Source of the DNA: Providencia alcalifaciens
GTDB lineage: Bacteria; Pseudomonadota; Gammaproteobacteria; Enterobacterales; Enterobacteriaceae
Reading direction: 5' to 3'
NCBI RefSeq assembly: GCF_915403165.1
Contig: NZ_OU659204.1
Location: forward strand, 868,001 to 932,000
DNA: 64,000 nt
The number at the start of each line of letters is the position of its first letter. The first letter of the stretch is position 1. Below, one piece after another: positions 1 to 8,353 of the stretch. The position numbers and the translations under genes are program-made. Below the pieces are notes generated by a model. The model searched no databases, was not told where the DNA came from, and saw only the letters and a program-made list of their open reading frames with translations.

Positions 1-370
1 TTTTTATTTTATTTTGAGCCTGGTCATTAGGATCAATAACAACCCGTTCGACTTGTGAGAAAAAATGCCCGCCTTGGTAGACATATTTCATGTAAAACTT
101 GCGAGCAATAACATAACTTTTACCATCATTGTTGATGGTTCCATTCATGACAAAGGTATGATGCTCAGGGTCATTCTCATTTGGAATAATGCTAAGTAGG
201 TAATAGCCTTTTAAGTCTGAACGGCTGTCTGATATATCAATTTTCAATGTTGCTCTGCAACTGGGGACAATGGCGGTGCTGTTTTTATAATAAACATAGC
301 TACTAATGAAGACTAAGATGGTTGAAATAATCAGTAGCCAAAAAGCCCTGACAGATTTCTTATTTGACAT
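1..370 (-). CDS. FidL-like membrane protein, partial (C-terminus off the left edge)
   Basis: The reading frame starts at an ATG (position 370) and stays open to the window edge, so about 123 residues are visible. A hydrophobic segment at residues about 10-28 follows a short basic N-terminus, giving one membrane anchor and an extracytoplasmic remainder. It overlaps the stop of the upstream winged-helix regulator by 11 bp, which implies translational coupling. A ToxR-like regulator followed by a small one-pass membrane protein is the arrangement of marT-fidL in Salmonella, and the size and topology fit FidL. The FidL name is inferred from context and topology; its biochemical role is unknown. 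Confidence 0.6.
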   Translation of the reverse strand, partial: MSNKKSVRAFWLLIISTILVFISSYVYYKNSTAIVPSCRATLKIDISDSRSDLKGYYLLSIIPNENDPEHHTFVMNGTINNDGKSYVIARKFYMKYVYQGGHFFSQVERVVIDPNDQAQNKIK

Positions 371-1178
371 AAAAATTCTCACAACTCACTGTTGTACTAT
401 CTTTGGGGGTGTTAGGACAATAAGATAAAAATAAAAAGTTATCATAGAGATTTTTATCATTCGTGACGATCCCGACATTGTAATAAAATAACGTAGCCGG
501 TTTTTTGCAATCAATATTTAATCGAGTTAACTGGTTCTGTAAATCAGTAAAACTAATCGTCGTCATATCGGGTTTATGGTAGCTATTAATATAGCGTATG
601 CTGCACTGGTCAATGCGACCCACTTCAGGGTATTCTGTTCGTGTAGCAAAAAAATAGCTTTTAAAAAGATATAGTAAGCAAAAAATAATAATCACAACTA
701 AGGCTAGCTCAATAAAACGGTTATTGAGAATGTAACTTTTTTTCTTTACTGTTTGTGCTTTTTCTTTCGGTGCATTTTCTATAATCGGTGTTTTCAGTGG
801 CTCACTAAGTAATATTTCTAGAGGTTCTTCTTGCTGGGTATCTTGATTTAATTCTGATGATAACGACTGCAACTGCGCATTAAGCTTGATACCAACTTTA
901 GGTATAGTCGTAATTATTTCACCATCACAAAATGAGGATAAATGGCGGCGTAAAACAGAAATGCTACTGTTGAGATTATTATCGGATGCAACTTGGTTAT
1001 GTTCATCCCACACTCTGCTTAATAATGTTTCACGATCTAAAACCTCACCATTATTTTGCACTAACACCAATAATAAGCGGTTTAGTGTGGTAGTCAGTTT
1101 AATTGCATCGTCGATATTATCGCGATATAACAACCCCTGATGGCTGTCATAAATAATATTATTAATAAGATATTTCAT
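360..1178 (-). CDS. MarT/CadC-type membrane-anchored winged-helix transcriptional regulator
   Basis: This is a 272-residue ToxR-like one-component regulator. Residues about 10-103 form an OmpR-type winged helix: hydrophobic helix TTTLNRLLLVLVQNNGEVLDR, the LLSRVWDE segment, and the recognition stretch NNLNSSISVLRRHL ending in TIPKVGIKL. A charged linker follows, then one transmembrane helix at about 156-177 and a periplasmic tail of about 95 residues with several cysteines. In this family DNA binding occurs while the protein stays in the inner membrane. It overlaps the downstream FidL-like gene, as in marT-fidL. Its targets are not visible; the adjacent hpa island has its own regulators. The function class is well supported, the specific name less so. 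Confidence 0.75.
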   Translation of the reverse strand: MKYLINNIIYDSHQGLLYRDNIDDAIKLTTTLNRLLLVLVQNNGEVLDRETLLSRVWDEHNQVASDNNLNSSISVLRRHLSSFCDGEIITTIPKVGIKLNAQLQSLSSELNQDTQQEEPLEILLSEPLKTPIIENAPKEKAQTVKKKSYILNNRFIELALVVIIIFCLLYLFKSYFFATRTEYPEVGRIDQCSIRYINSYHKPDMTTISFTDLQNQLTRLNIDCKKPATLFYYNVGIVTNDKNLYDNFLFLSYCPNTPKDSTTVSCENFYVK

Positions 1179-1315
1179 ATTCTGTTTATTTTTATTTATT
1201 TGGGTGTCATATAAGTATTTTTCCAGTGTATACCTCTAATTTGGTTGGTGTCAATTAGACTGGAATTGCTTGATAATGGATTTGATTTAAGAAAATTACA
1301 TTAGATAGATATAAT

Positions 1316-1347
1316 AAAAAAGCCCCTAAATGATGAATTTAGGGGCT
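1316..1347 (-). terminator. Rho-independent terminator of hpaBC
   Basis: Perfect 10-bp inverted repeat AGCCCCTAAA/TTTAGGGGCT with a 7-nt loop. On the minus strand it is followed by a run of T (A-run at 1316-1321 on the plus strand). It lies 30 bp beyond the hpaC stop codon. Confidence 0.85.
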
Positions 1348-1376
1348 TAGAATAGCGTAATAAAATGGAGGTTAAA

Positions 1377-1895
1377 TTAGGCTGTATGCTCTAAGATTTT
1401 ATGCAAAACGGGATGGAATTTACGTTTAAAATAAACTAAGCCATGTCCATCATCGCTAACAATAATCTTTTTCATCTCAACCATATAGACAGAGTGAGTG
1501 CCAATATCTTGTACTTGGGTAATTTCACCTTCAAGATTCGCAAGGGCATTTCTTAACAGTGGTTGCTCTAAAATGCCTTTATCCCACATGTCCCATCCAA
1601 AGCGCTCATCCATTGTCGAACCTTTCATACCGGCAAAGTGACAAGCTAAATCTTCTTGATCATGGTTGAGAACGTTAACGCATAGGCGGCCATTCTTTTG
1701 AAAAACCGCATTCATAGTACTATTGCGGTTAACGCATACCATCAAAGTCGGTGGCGTATCAGTCACAGAACAAACCGCAGTGGCAGTAATACCACAACGA
1801 CCTTCTGGACCATCCGTGGTGACGATGTTAACAGCGGCACCGAGACTTGCCATCGCATCTCTGAAGCGTAAGCGATGTTCATTTTCTAAAGACAT
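1377..1895 (-). CDS. hpaC: 4-hydroxyphenylacetate 3-monooxygenase, flavin reductase component
   Basis: HpaC supplies reduced FAD from NADH to the oxygenase HpaB, which ortho-hydroxylates 4-hydroxyphenylacetate to 3,4-dihydroxyphenylacetate. The 172-residue length matches enterobacterial HpaC, a small flavin-reductase-fold protein. The N-terminal stretch FRDAMASLGAAVNIVTT and the core GITATAVCSVTDTPPTLMVCVN are typical of the family. The start is set by AGGAGG seven bases upstream of the ATG. It lies 19 bp after hpaB and ends in a strong terminator, so hpaBC is a two-gene transcript. Identification is by protein similarity and by the hpa context. Confidence 0.95.
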   Translation of the reverse strand: MSLENEHRLRFRDAMASLGAAVNIVTTDGPEGRCGITATAVCSVTDTPPTLMVCVNRNSTMNAVFQKNGRLCVNVLNHDQEDLACHFAGMKGSTMDERFGWDMWDKGILEQPLLRNALANLEGEITQVQDIGTHSVYMVEMKKIIVSDDGHGLVYFKRKFHPVLHKILEHTA

Positions 1896-1914
1896 TTTGA
1901 CCTCCTGCTGCCGA

Positions 1915-3477
1915 TTACTTCAGCAGCGAATCTAACAGATTAATATCGTTGTTGTTGTGCAGGTGAGGACGCTTCCAGCCGTGCTGGTCGTAGTCAGATA
2001 GGCAGCGATCAACCATATCTGTCATGGCTTTCATATTGCCAGAACCTTGAGCATGACGCAGACATTGCAGACGAATTTCATCTTGGCTTCCTGCGTAGTT
2101 AATCTCATACAGTTCATGGCGACCACCGAATTCACTGCCGATAGCATCCCACATTAATTTTAAAATTTTAATACGTTCAACGTGATCCATCCCATTTGAA
2201 CCGCGAACATATTTTGCCAGATATTTGTCAATCTCTGGGTTATTCATATCACGTACGCTTGATGGCAGATAGATCAAACCACTCGTTACGTTACTTTCGA
2301 TGATATTTTTGATTTTGGTGTAGGCCATTGGTGCCATAACACGATATGTTTGGATGGCTTGAGTATCAGGCAGGAATGCACCGCCTTCCCAAGCTTTTGC
2401 TTCTGAACACATAGCATCAGTCAGTGACCAGAACAGGTTACGCCAAGCGACAACTTCACCGAGATCCGCTTGAACACCACGGAAATCAATAACACCGGTA
2501 CATTCAAGGCTCTTTTGTAGAAGACCTGTAATGAAGTCTAATTTGACCGCTAAACGCACACAAGCTTGCAATGGGAACAGGCGAGCAAAGCCACCTTGCA
2601 CTGCCCAGTTACGAGCACGGTCGAAATCACGATAAATCAGCACGTTTTCCCATGGAATTAACACATGGTCCATAACCAGAATGGCATCATTTTCATCAAA
2701 ACGGCTAGATAAAGGATAATCAAATGGCGAGCCAGTTGCACCTGAAACTAATTCATAAGATGCGCGAGAAATTAATTTCACGCCGTCTGCATCCATAGGA
2801 GCAACAAACATCAGCGCAAAATCAGGGTTATCTCCCATGACTTGTGCGGAACCAAAACCGATAAAGTTATAGTGTGTCAATGCGGAGTTAGTCGCGACCA
2901 CTTTTGCGCCGCTGACGATAATACCTGCATCAGTTTCTTTTTCTAGTTTTATATAAACATCTTTAACTTCATCAGCAGGCTTATGGCGATCGATAGGTGG
3001 GTTAACAATCGCATGGTTAAAATACAATCCGCTCTCTTGAACGCGTTTGTACCAGTTGCGTGCGTTATCGGCAAACTGTCCATAATATTCTGGGTTAGCT
3101 CCTAAACAGCTGGCGAATGCCGCCTTATAGTCTGGAGTGCGTCCCATCCATCCGTAGCTTTGGCGTGACCAATCTGCGATGGCATCGCGTTGTTGGCGTA
3201 AGTCATCTGCACTTTTTGCGAAGCGGAAGAATTTGTGTGTGTACCCGCCGTTGCCTGTATCTGTGCCCCAGCAAAGCTGGTCATGAGTCGATTTATCATG
3301 AAGCGCATCATATAACTGTCCTATAGAAGCTGCTGAGTTACGAAAAGCAGGGTGCGTGGTGACATCTTTAACACGCTCACCATAGATATAAATCTCGCGT
3401 CCATCTTGCAAACTTTTTAGATATTCTTGGCTATTAAATGGGCGCTTAGCATCGGAACGAAAATCTTCTGGTTTCAT
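1915..3477 (-). CDS. hpaB: 4-hydroxyphenylacetate 3-monooxygenase, oxygenase component
   Basis: HpaB is the FADH2-using oxygenase that converts 4-hydroxyphenylacetate to 3,4-dihydroxyphenylacetate, the entry step of the homoprotocatechuate pathway. At 520 residues it equals the length of the E. coli W enzyme. Recognisable segments include the N-terminal MKPEDFRSDAKRPFNSQEYL, the mid-protein ATNSALTHYNFIGFGSAQ, and the C-terminal EFGGRHELYEINYAGSQDE. An AGG-containing ribosome site precedes the ATG. It is first in the hpaBC transcript, downstream of a 449-bp AT-rich regulatory gap shared with hpaA. In E. coli W this promoter is activated by HpaA with 4-HPA; the same is likely here. Confidence 0.96.
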   Translation of the reverse strand: MKPEDFRSDAKRPFNSQEYLKSLQDGREIYIYGERVKDVTTHPAFRNSAASIGQLYDALHDKSTHDQLCWGTDTGNGGYTHKFFRFAKSADDLRQQRDAIADWSRQSYGWMGRTPDYKAAFASCLGANPEYYGQFADNARNWYKRVQESGLYFNHAIVNPPIDRHKPADEVKDVYIKLEKETDAGIIVSGAKVVATNSALTHYNFIGFGSAQVMGDNPDFALMFVAPMDADGVKLISRASYELVSGATGSPFDYPLSSRFDENDAILVMDHVLIPWENVLIYRDFDRARNWAVQGGFARLFPLQACVRLAVKLDFITGLLQKSLECTGVIDFRGVQADLGEVVAWRNLFWSLTDAMCSEAKAWEGGAFLPDTQAIQTYRVMAPMAYTKIKNIIESNVTSGLIYLPSSVRDMNNPEIDKYLAKYVRGSNGMDHVERIKILKLMWDAIGSEFGGRHELYEINYAGSQDEIRLQCLRHAQGSGNMKAMTDMVDRCLSDYDQHGWKRPHLHNNNDINLLDSLLK

Positions 3478-3926
3478 GTCTACCTCGTTTTAGAACAAAG
3501 AGGGCTTGCGGGTTATCGGCGTACAAAGTTGCAAGCTTGAATATTGTTAATTTTATGTTTGTTTTGTGTTTACTAATTGAATCGTTTTCTGTGGGGTTTT
3601 AAAAGAGACTTTCCAAAGGAACGCTGGTACTTTTCGTTGGTGAGATGGTTTTATGAAAGAAATGTGATCTTATCGATATTTTAATATTAATGTCATTTCA
3701 TTATTTATTAATAAATTATTATTTATCAATATATTGTGGTTTATTAAAAACTTAATGAAATTTATTTATCGCTTTTTTATTGGTTGTTTTTTGATCTTAT
3801 TATTCACTTTTTGTTTGCGACTAATAGTACAAGTTGTAACTTTAAAAATAAAAATGCAAGACATCAAAAATGTTTGCATTATGTAAAATAATTTAAGGGG
3901 GATACTAAAATTTTAATATCCACGAT
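3478..3926 (-). promoter_or_regulatory. hpaBC upstream region (449 bp, no gene)
   Basis: An AT-rich gap separates the hpaA stop from the hpaB start, both on the minus strand. It holds a CRP-like sequence at 3660-3681 and a perfect 12-bp palindrome TTTATTAATAAA at 3704-3715. No credible ORF is present. By analogy with E. coli W this should contain the HpaA- and CRP-dependent promoter of hpaBC; the exact promoter elements cannot be fixed by eye. Confidence 0.6.
3660..3681. promoter_or_regulatory. Candidate CRP site upstream of hpaBC
   Basis: The stretch starting at 3660 has a perfect left half TGTGA in an AAATGTGATCT context and a poor right half (about 16 of 22 consensus positions overall). 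The 11-mer TGTGATCTTAT recurs exactly in the hpaG promoter region at 15563. hpaBC is catabolite controlled in E. coli W, so a CRP site is expected. The match is imperfect. Confidence 0.35.
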
Positions 3927-4805
3927 TTAGTGGATATTTTGCTCGCGCCATTGGCTTGGAGAGGTCCCCTCAGAGCGATTAAAAAAGCGGGCAAAATAGG
4001 CTGGATCTTTAAATCCAAGTTGATAAGCAATTTCAGAAACGGAGATATCGCAAAATAGCAGCATGCGTTTTGCTTCACGTAACATTCTATCGAAAATGAG
4101 CTTCTTCGGTGGGCGGTTGGCGAATCGCCGGCACATATCTTTTAAGCGAGATTCGGTGACGCCGAGTTTATCCGCATAGTCAGGGACAGAGAGATGCTCG
4201 CGATAATGCATATCAATAAGCTGGTTAAAACGTTGGAATAATCGATGTTCACCACGAACGCCGCTAACATGGTGCTCATCAAGAGGGACAGAGCGCAGTA
4301 AAAAGGTAAATAAGGCTTGGGCAAGTGAAGATAACACTTGGTCTCGACCAATATAGTTATTAGCAGATTCCCGCGCCATTAAATCCCAATAATGATTAAA
4401 AGTTTCAATATCTTGGGGTTTATCCGCGACAGATAAACAAATCGCCGGAATATCGACTCTGTCCAGATTGGCAGAATAAAGAGATTCCAACAGTGGCGAA
4501 ATTAAATCTTGCCGCACGGTTAATACATGCCCGTCAGTATCTTCTTGGGTAAAAAATGCATGGGCGACAGAAGGGGGCGTCAGAATAAATAACGGTGCCT
4601 GCACAGAATAACGGGACTCATCCAGCTGGAGCGTAATATGCCCAGTCACTAAATAGTGTAATTGGAAATAGCCATCGTGACGATGAGCGGGCATGTCGCG
4701 GCCGAAGAAGGCGGCGAGTTTGCCGAAGGTTTGGTAGTGGACGTCGTCGTTGCCCAGGACTTCATCGTAATCCTTCCCTATATCTATGTTTGTAATGCCT
4801 GTCAT
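3927..4805 (-). CDS. hpaA: AraC-family activator of the 4-hydroxyphenylacetate monooxygenase genes
   Basis: The 292-residue protein has an N-terminal cupin-type effector-binding domain (HRHDGYFQLHYLVTG, residues about 40-60) and a C-terminal double helix-turn-helix (about 190-288). The second HTH carries the family signature ISVSEIAYQLGFKDPAYFAR. E. coli W HpaA activates hpaBC on sensing 4-HPA or phenylacetate. It lies directly upstream of hpaBC and downstream of hpaX, as in E. coli W. The ribosome-binding sequence GAAGAG, just upstream of the ATG at 4805, lies inside the end of an ERIC-like repeat, which is unusual. Confidence 0.9.
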   Translation of the reverse strand: MTGITNIDIGKDYDEVLGNDDVHYQTFGKLAAFFGRDMPAHRHDGYFQLHYLVTGHITLQLDESRYSVQAPLFILTPPSVAHAFFTQEDTDGHVLTVRQDLISPLLESLYSANLDRVDIPAICLSVADKPQDIETFNHYWDLMARESANNYIGRDQVLSSLAQALFTFLLRSVPLDEHHVSGVRGEHRLFQRFNQLIDMHYREHLSVPDYADKLGVTESRLKDMCRRFANRPPKKLIFDRMLREAKRMLLFCDISVSEIAYQLGFKDPAYFARFFNRSEGTSPSQWREQNIH

Positions 4806-4806
4806 A

Positions 4807-4920
4807 ATTGCTCTTCATTCTTCAAGCCGCAGCGTTGTTGGCTTCACAAGCTAATCCTAGTCACATACTTGTGTATGCTCCCCGAGATTCCCTCACTTGC
4901 CGCCTAGCTACAACTCGAAT
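4807..4920. repeat. ERIC-like element, copy 1 (hpaX-hpaA gap)
   Basis: About 114 bp ending two bases from the hpaA start codon. It has the ERIC/IRU layout: a CTTCAAG...GTTGTTGGC segment, a central near-palindrome around CACATACTTGTGTATG, and a CTTGCCGCCTAGCTACAACTCG end. It is one of a head-to-tail pair with a 112-bp period. It contributes the presumed Shine-Dalgarno sequence of hpaA. Confidence 0.75.
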
Positions 4921-5037
4921 TGTTCTTCATTCTTCAAGCCGCAGCGTTGTTGGCTTCACAAGATAACCCTAGTCACATACTCGTGTATGCTCCTAGGGAT
5001 TAGCTTGCTTGCCGCCTAGCTGCAACTTGAATTATTT
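4921..5037. repeat. ERIC-like element, copy 2 (hpaX-hpaA gap)
   Basis: Second member of the tandem pair, about 117 bp, closely similar to copy 1. Differences in both arms of the central stem (CTAGT...CTAGG) look partly compensatory. It lies between the hpaX stop and copy 1 and is probably transcribed with hpaX-hpaA. Confidence 0.75.
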
Positions 5038-5116
5038 TGAACAATATTTAGGGGGAAGCTTAAATAAATTCAATATTTTCAATTTGTTGCAGCACTCATT
5101 TCTTCAATTCTACCGT

Positions 5117-6487
5117 TTACGGTGTGGCTCTTGGTCTTGAGTTTTTCATTGGGATAGCGATGACCAGAAGGGCACCGACCACCAGCAAACCGGCAACAAA
5201 ATAGAGACCGGAGTTGAAGCTACCCGTTTGATCCTTCAGCCAACCGATTAACAGTGGGCTGACCGCGGAACCTATATTACCGGTTGCGTTGATCACTGCA
5301 ATACCAATAGCGCGAGCGCGTAAACTGATCGACTGATCTGGCGTGGTCCAGAAAACCGCCATCGCGGTAAACGAACCGGTGGACGCCATAATGATCCCCA
5401 ATAATTGGATCATCGGCTGATGAGTCATCGCAGCGATCACCCAACCTGCCGCTGCAAACAAATACGGTAACGCGGTGTGCATCTTACGCTCTTGCAAGCG
5501 ATCTGAACGGCGACTCCAATAAATCATCCCCAAAATTGTACAGAACTGAGGGATCGCAGTTAATAGCCCAATCATGGCATTACTGCTGCCCTGATTAAAA
5601 CTCTGCATAATTTGTGGCGTCCAAATATTAATGGCGCTCAACGTGTTAGTTAGACAGAAATAGGCGACTGTGTACATTAAGATCACAGGGGTGAAAATCT
5701 CTTTCCATAAACTGGTGTTTTGCAATGCGGTTTGGCTTTTTGACCCGTGCGGTTGCACTAACTCCAACTGGTCTTTATCCATCATCTCTTGCAGAGTATC
5801 TTTATCTTCCTGAGTCAGCCATTTTGCTTTCTTCGGAGAATCATCCAAATAGAACCAAACTAACACACCGAGAATAACCGAAGGGAAGCCTTCTAATAAG
5901 AATAACCACTGCCAACCTTTAAGATTTAAAACGCCATCTAAGCCCAGAATATAGCCAGAAGCTAAAGAACCAAACGCCATGGTAACTGGCATTGCAATCA
6001 TAAATAACGCATTAGCACGCGCACGGAAATAGGCAGGGAACCAGTAGGTTAAGTAAACGAGAATCCCCGGTAAGAAGCCCGCTTCAGCGATACCCACCAG
6101 CATACGCAGAATATATAAACTGGTCGGCCCGGTGGCAAACATCGTGGCAGTGGAGGCGATACCCCACAACACCATAATAGTGGCAATCCAGCGACGAGCG
6201 CCCACGATCCCCAGCATGATATTACTTGGAATACCGAAAATAACATAAGTGGCGTAAAACAGCGTGGCAGCCAGACCAAACATGGTAGAAGAGAGACCAA
6301 TGTCTTTCCCCATGGTCAGCCCTGCAAAGCCGATATTGATACGATCTAAAAATGAAAAAACAAATAGAACGAATAAAAAGACGATCAATCGTTTAAATAA
6401 TTTATTGATGACTCGCTGCTGAGGTTCAGTGAGGTTTTTATGTTGATCAGCCGGGTTATTGCTGGCAACACTTTGTGGATTACTCAT
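5117..6487 (-). CDS. hpaX: 4-hydroxyphenylacetate permease (MFS, ACS family)
   Basis: HpaX is the inner-membrane major facilitator that takes up 4-hydroxyphenylacetate. The 456-residue protein has about twelve hydrophobic segments, a cytoplasmic N-terminus of about 30 residues and a central loop near 215-255. Anion:cation symporter features are present: FLDRINIGFAGLTMGKDIGLS in the first helix region and GIAEAGFLPGILVYLTYWFP in helix 4. An AGAGGG ribosome site precedes the ATG. It follows hpaI on the same strand after a 154-bp gap holding an inverted repeat, and precedes hpaA. Confidence 0.92.
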   Translation of the reverse strand: MSNPQSVASNNPADQHKNLTEPQQRVINKLFKRLIVFLFVLFVFSFLDRINIGFAGLTMGKDIGLSSTMFGLAATLFYATYVIFGIPSNIMLGIVGARRWIATIMVLWGIASTATMFATGPTSLYILRMLVGIAEAGFLPGILVYLTYWFPAYFRARANALFMIAMPVTMAFGSLASGYILGLDGVLNLKGWQWLFLLEGFPSVILGVLVWFYLDDSPKKAKWLTQEDKDTLQEMMDKDQLELVQPHGSKSQTALQNTSLWKEIFTPVILMYTVAYFCLTNTLSAINIWTPQIMQSFNQGSSNAMIGLLTAIPQFCTILGMIYWSRRSDRLQERKMHTALPYLFAAAGWVIAAMTHQPMIQLLGIIMASTGSFTAMAVFWTTPDQSISLRARAIGIAVINATGNIGSAVSPLLIGWLKDQTGSFNSGLYFVAGLLVVGALLVIAIPMKNSRPRATP

Positions 6488-6583
6488 GATAATGCCCTCT
6501 AATTACAATTTATTATAGGTACAAGGGTCTACTAGGCAGTCATTTGGGCTGCCTTGTTGTGGTTGCGATTTTATTGCTTACTA

Positions 6584-6626
6584 TCTAGGTCGCCCATGAG
6601 CGTAGGGTAAAATTGAACGACCTAGA
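6584..6626 (-). terminator. Inverted repeat between hpaI and hpaX
   Basis: A perfect 9-bp repeat TCTAGGTCG/CGACCTAGA with a 25-nt loop lies in the 154-bp hpaI-hpaX gap. There is no clear T-run. It could be a weak terminator, a processing or stability hairpin, or a protein-binding site. The terminator label is tentative. Confidence 0.35.
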
Positions 6627-6641
6627 GGAGTTCAGATTGCT

Positions 6642-7448
6642 TTAGTACACGCTAGATGCGCTGTTATCCATATCGGAAACCGTTTTACCAAATTTCGCGG
6701 CAAGGGCTTCAGCGGTACGCGCTAATAATGTGGTATCCACACCAACGGCGACAAATAGGGCTCCGAGCTTAATATAGTGTTCCGCGATATCCGGCGCTGC
6801 CATCAAAATTCCCGGTGCTAAGCCTGCTGCTCGAATTTGCTTAATGGCTTCTTCTATGACGGCTTTGACTTCAGGGTGATTTGGATTGCCAGAAAAGCCC
6901 ATATCCGCACTCAGATCCGCAGGACCGATAAATACCCCATCAACTCCTTCAACTTTGAGGATTTCAGGGAGATTTTTGATAGCTTCGCGGGTTTCCACTT
7001 GGACAATTACACACATTTCATCGTTAGCGCGTTTTAAATAATCAGGGATGCGATTCCAACGAGAGGCGCGAGCTAAGGCGCTTCCCACCCCACGAATTCC
7101 CGCTGGTGGATAACGGGTGGAGCGTACCGCTTGCTCCGCTTGTTCAGCATTTTGCACCATTGGCAGTAATAGCGTTTGTGCGCCGATATCCAGCAATTGC
7201 TTGATAATCACCGGCTCATTCCACGCAGGGCGAACCACTGGTTGTGATGGATAAGGGGCAATTGCTTGTAATTGTGCTAAGGTCGTTTGCACATTGTTTG
7301 GTGCATGTTCACCATCGATCAACAGCCAATCAAATCCAGCGCCAGCAACCAGTTCAGCACTGTATGGGCTGCACAATCCTAGCCATAAACCAATTTGTGG
7401 TTTGCCTGTTTTCAGGGCTTTTTTGAATTTATTTTCTAACAGATCCAC
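6642..7448 (-). CDS. hpaI: 4-hydroxy-2-oxoheptane-1,7-dioate (HHED) aldolase
   Basis: HpaI is a class II, metal-dependent aldolase that cleaves 4-hydroxy-2-oxoheptanedioate to pyruvate and succinic semialdehyde, the last carbon-carbon bond cleavage of the pathway. Family landmarks are [14 protein letters not shown], the [20 protein letters not shown] loop, and [16 protein letters not shown]. The frame could be extended to a TTG at 7466, but AAGGAG sits six bases before the GTG at 7448, and E. coli HpaI begins at the corresponding ENKF region. I therefore use GTG and 268 residues. The ribosome site overlaps the hpaH stop codon, so the two are translationally coupled. Confidence 0.95.
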   Translation of the reverse strand: MDLLENKFKKALKTGKPQIGLWLGLCSPYSAELVAGAGFDWLLIDGEHAPNNVQTTLAQLQAIAPYPSQPVVRPAWNEPVIIKQLLDIGAQTLLLPMVQNAEQAEQAVRSTRYPPAGIRGVGSALARASRWNRIPDYLKRANDEMCVIVQVETREAIKNLPEILKVEGVDGVFIGPADLSADMGFSGNPNHPEVKAVIEEAIKQIRAAGLAPGILMAAPDIAEHYIKLGALFVAVGVDTTLLARTAEALAAKFGKTVSDMDNSASSVY

Positions 7449-7458
7449 AGTGAACTCC

Positions 7459-8262
7459 TTATGCAAAGCGGCAGCTAATTGAGCCCATCACGCCGTAGTC
7501 AACGTGGAAAACATCCCCTTTACGAGCAGGAACAGGGCGAGTGAATGAACCGCCAAGGATAATTTGTCCCGGCTGTAGCTCTACATTGTGCGGCGCTAAT
7601 TTATTGGCTAACCATGCCACGCCATTGGCAGGGTGGTTTAGAACCGCCGCTGCAACGCCAGATTCTTCAATCACGCCGTTACGATAAAGCAGGGCGCTGA
7701 TCCAACGCATGTCTAAATCGCGAGGTTTAATCGGACGCCCGCCTAAGATCACCGCGCCGTTTGCCGCGTTATCTGAAATGGTGTCGAACACTTTACGCGG
7801 ACGGTTAGTGTCAGGATCGATATTGTGGCAACGGGCATCGATCAGCTCTAAAGCGGGGATCACATAGTCCGTGGCGTTATACACATCAAATAAGGTGCAG
7901 TTAGGGCCGCGAAGCGGTTTTGCTAATACGAATGCCAGTTCAACTTCGATACGCGGAACGATAAAGCGATCAGTTGGAATATCACAGCCATCATCAAAGA
8001 ACATATCATCGAGCAGTGCGCCATAATCAGGCTCATCAATCTGGGAACTGGCTTGCATCGCTTTGGATGTCAGACCGATTTTATGCCCTTTTAATACGCG
8101 CCCTTCCGCCAGTTTTAAGCCAACCCACTCTTTTTGAATGGCATAGGCATCTTCAATGGTCATTTCGGGATGATCCAGTGAGATTTGACGGATTTGCTGG
8201 CGGCTTTTTTCCGCTTGGTTTAGGCGTTGAGCGATTGTTGAAATAGTATCTTGTTGCAACAT
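7459..8262 (-). CDS. hpaH: 2-oxo-hept-4-ene-1,7-dioate hydratase
   Basis: HpaH adds water to 2-oxohept-4-enedioate (OHED) to give the substrate of the aldolase HpaI. The 267-residue length equals the E. coli enzyme. It belongs to the fumarylacetoacetate-hydrolase/MhpD superfamily; typical stretches are [24 protein letters not shown] (metal-binding acidic residues) and [20 protein letters not shown] lies ten bases before the ATG. It overlaps the hpaI ribosome site by its stop codon and follows the gabD-like gene after 91 bp, in the same direction. Confidence 0.95.
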   Translation of the reverse strand: MLQQDTISTIAQRLNQAEKSRQQIRQISLDHPEMTIEDAYAIQKEWVGLKLAEGRVLKGHKIGLTSKAMQASSQIDEPDYGALLDDMFFDDGCDIPTDRFIVPRIEVELAFVLAKPLRGPNCTLFDVYNATDYVIPALELIDARCHNIDPDTNRPRKVFDTISDNAANGAVILGGRPIKPRDLDMRWISALLYRNGVIEESGVAAAVLNHPANGVAWLANKLAPHNVELQPGQIILGGSFTRPVPARKGDVFHVDYGVMGSISCRFA

Positions 8263-8353
8263 GCTTAAAATGCTCCTGATAACTCTTTGCCCTTCGCATC
8301 ATTGCGTTATTGCATTAACGCGAAGGGGGAGAGTATGGCTAAATCGGCTATAG

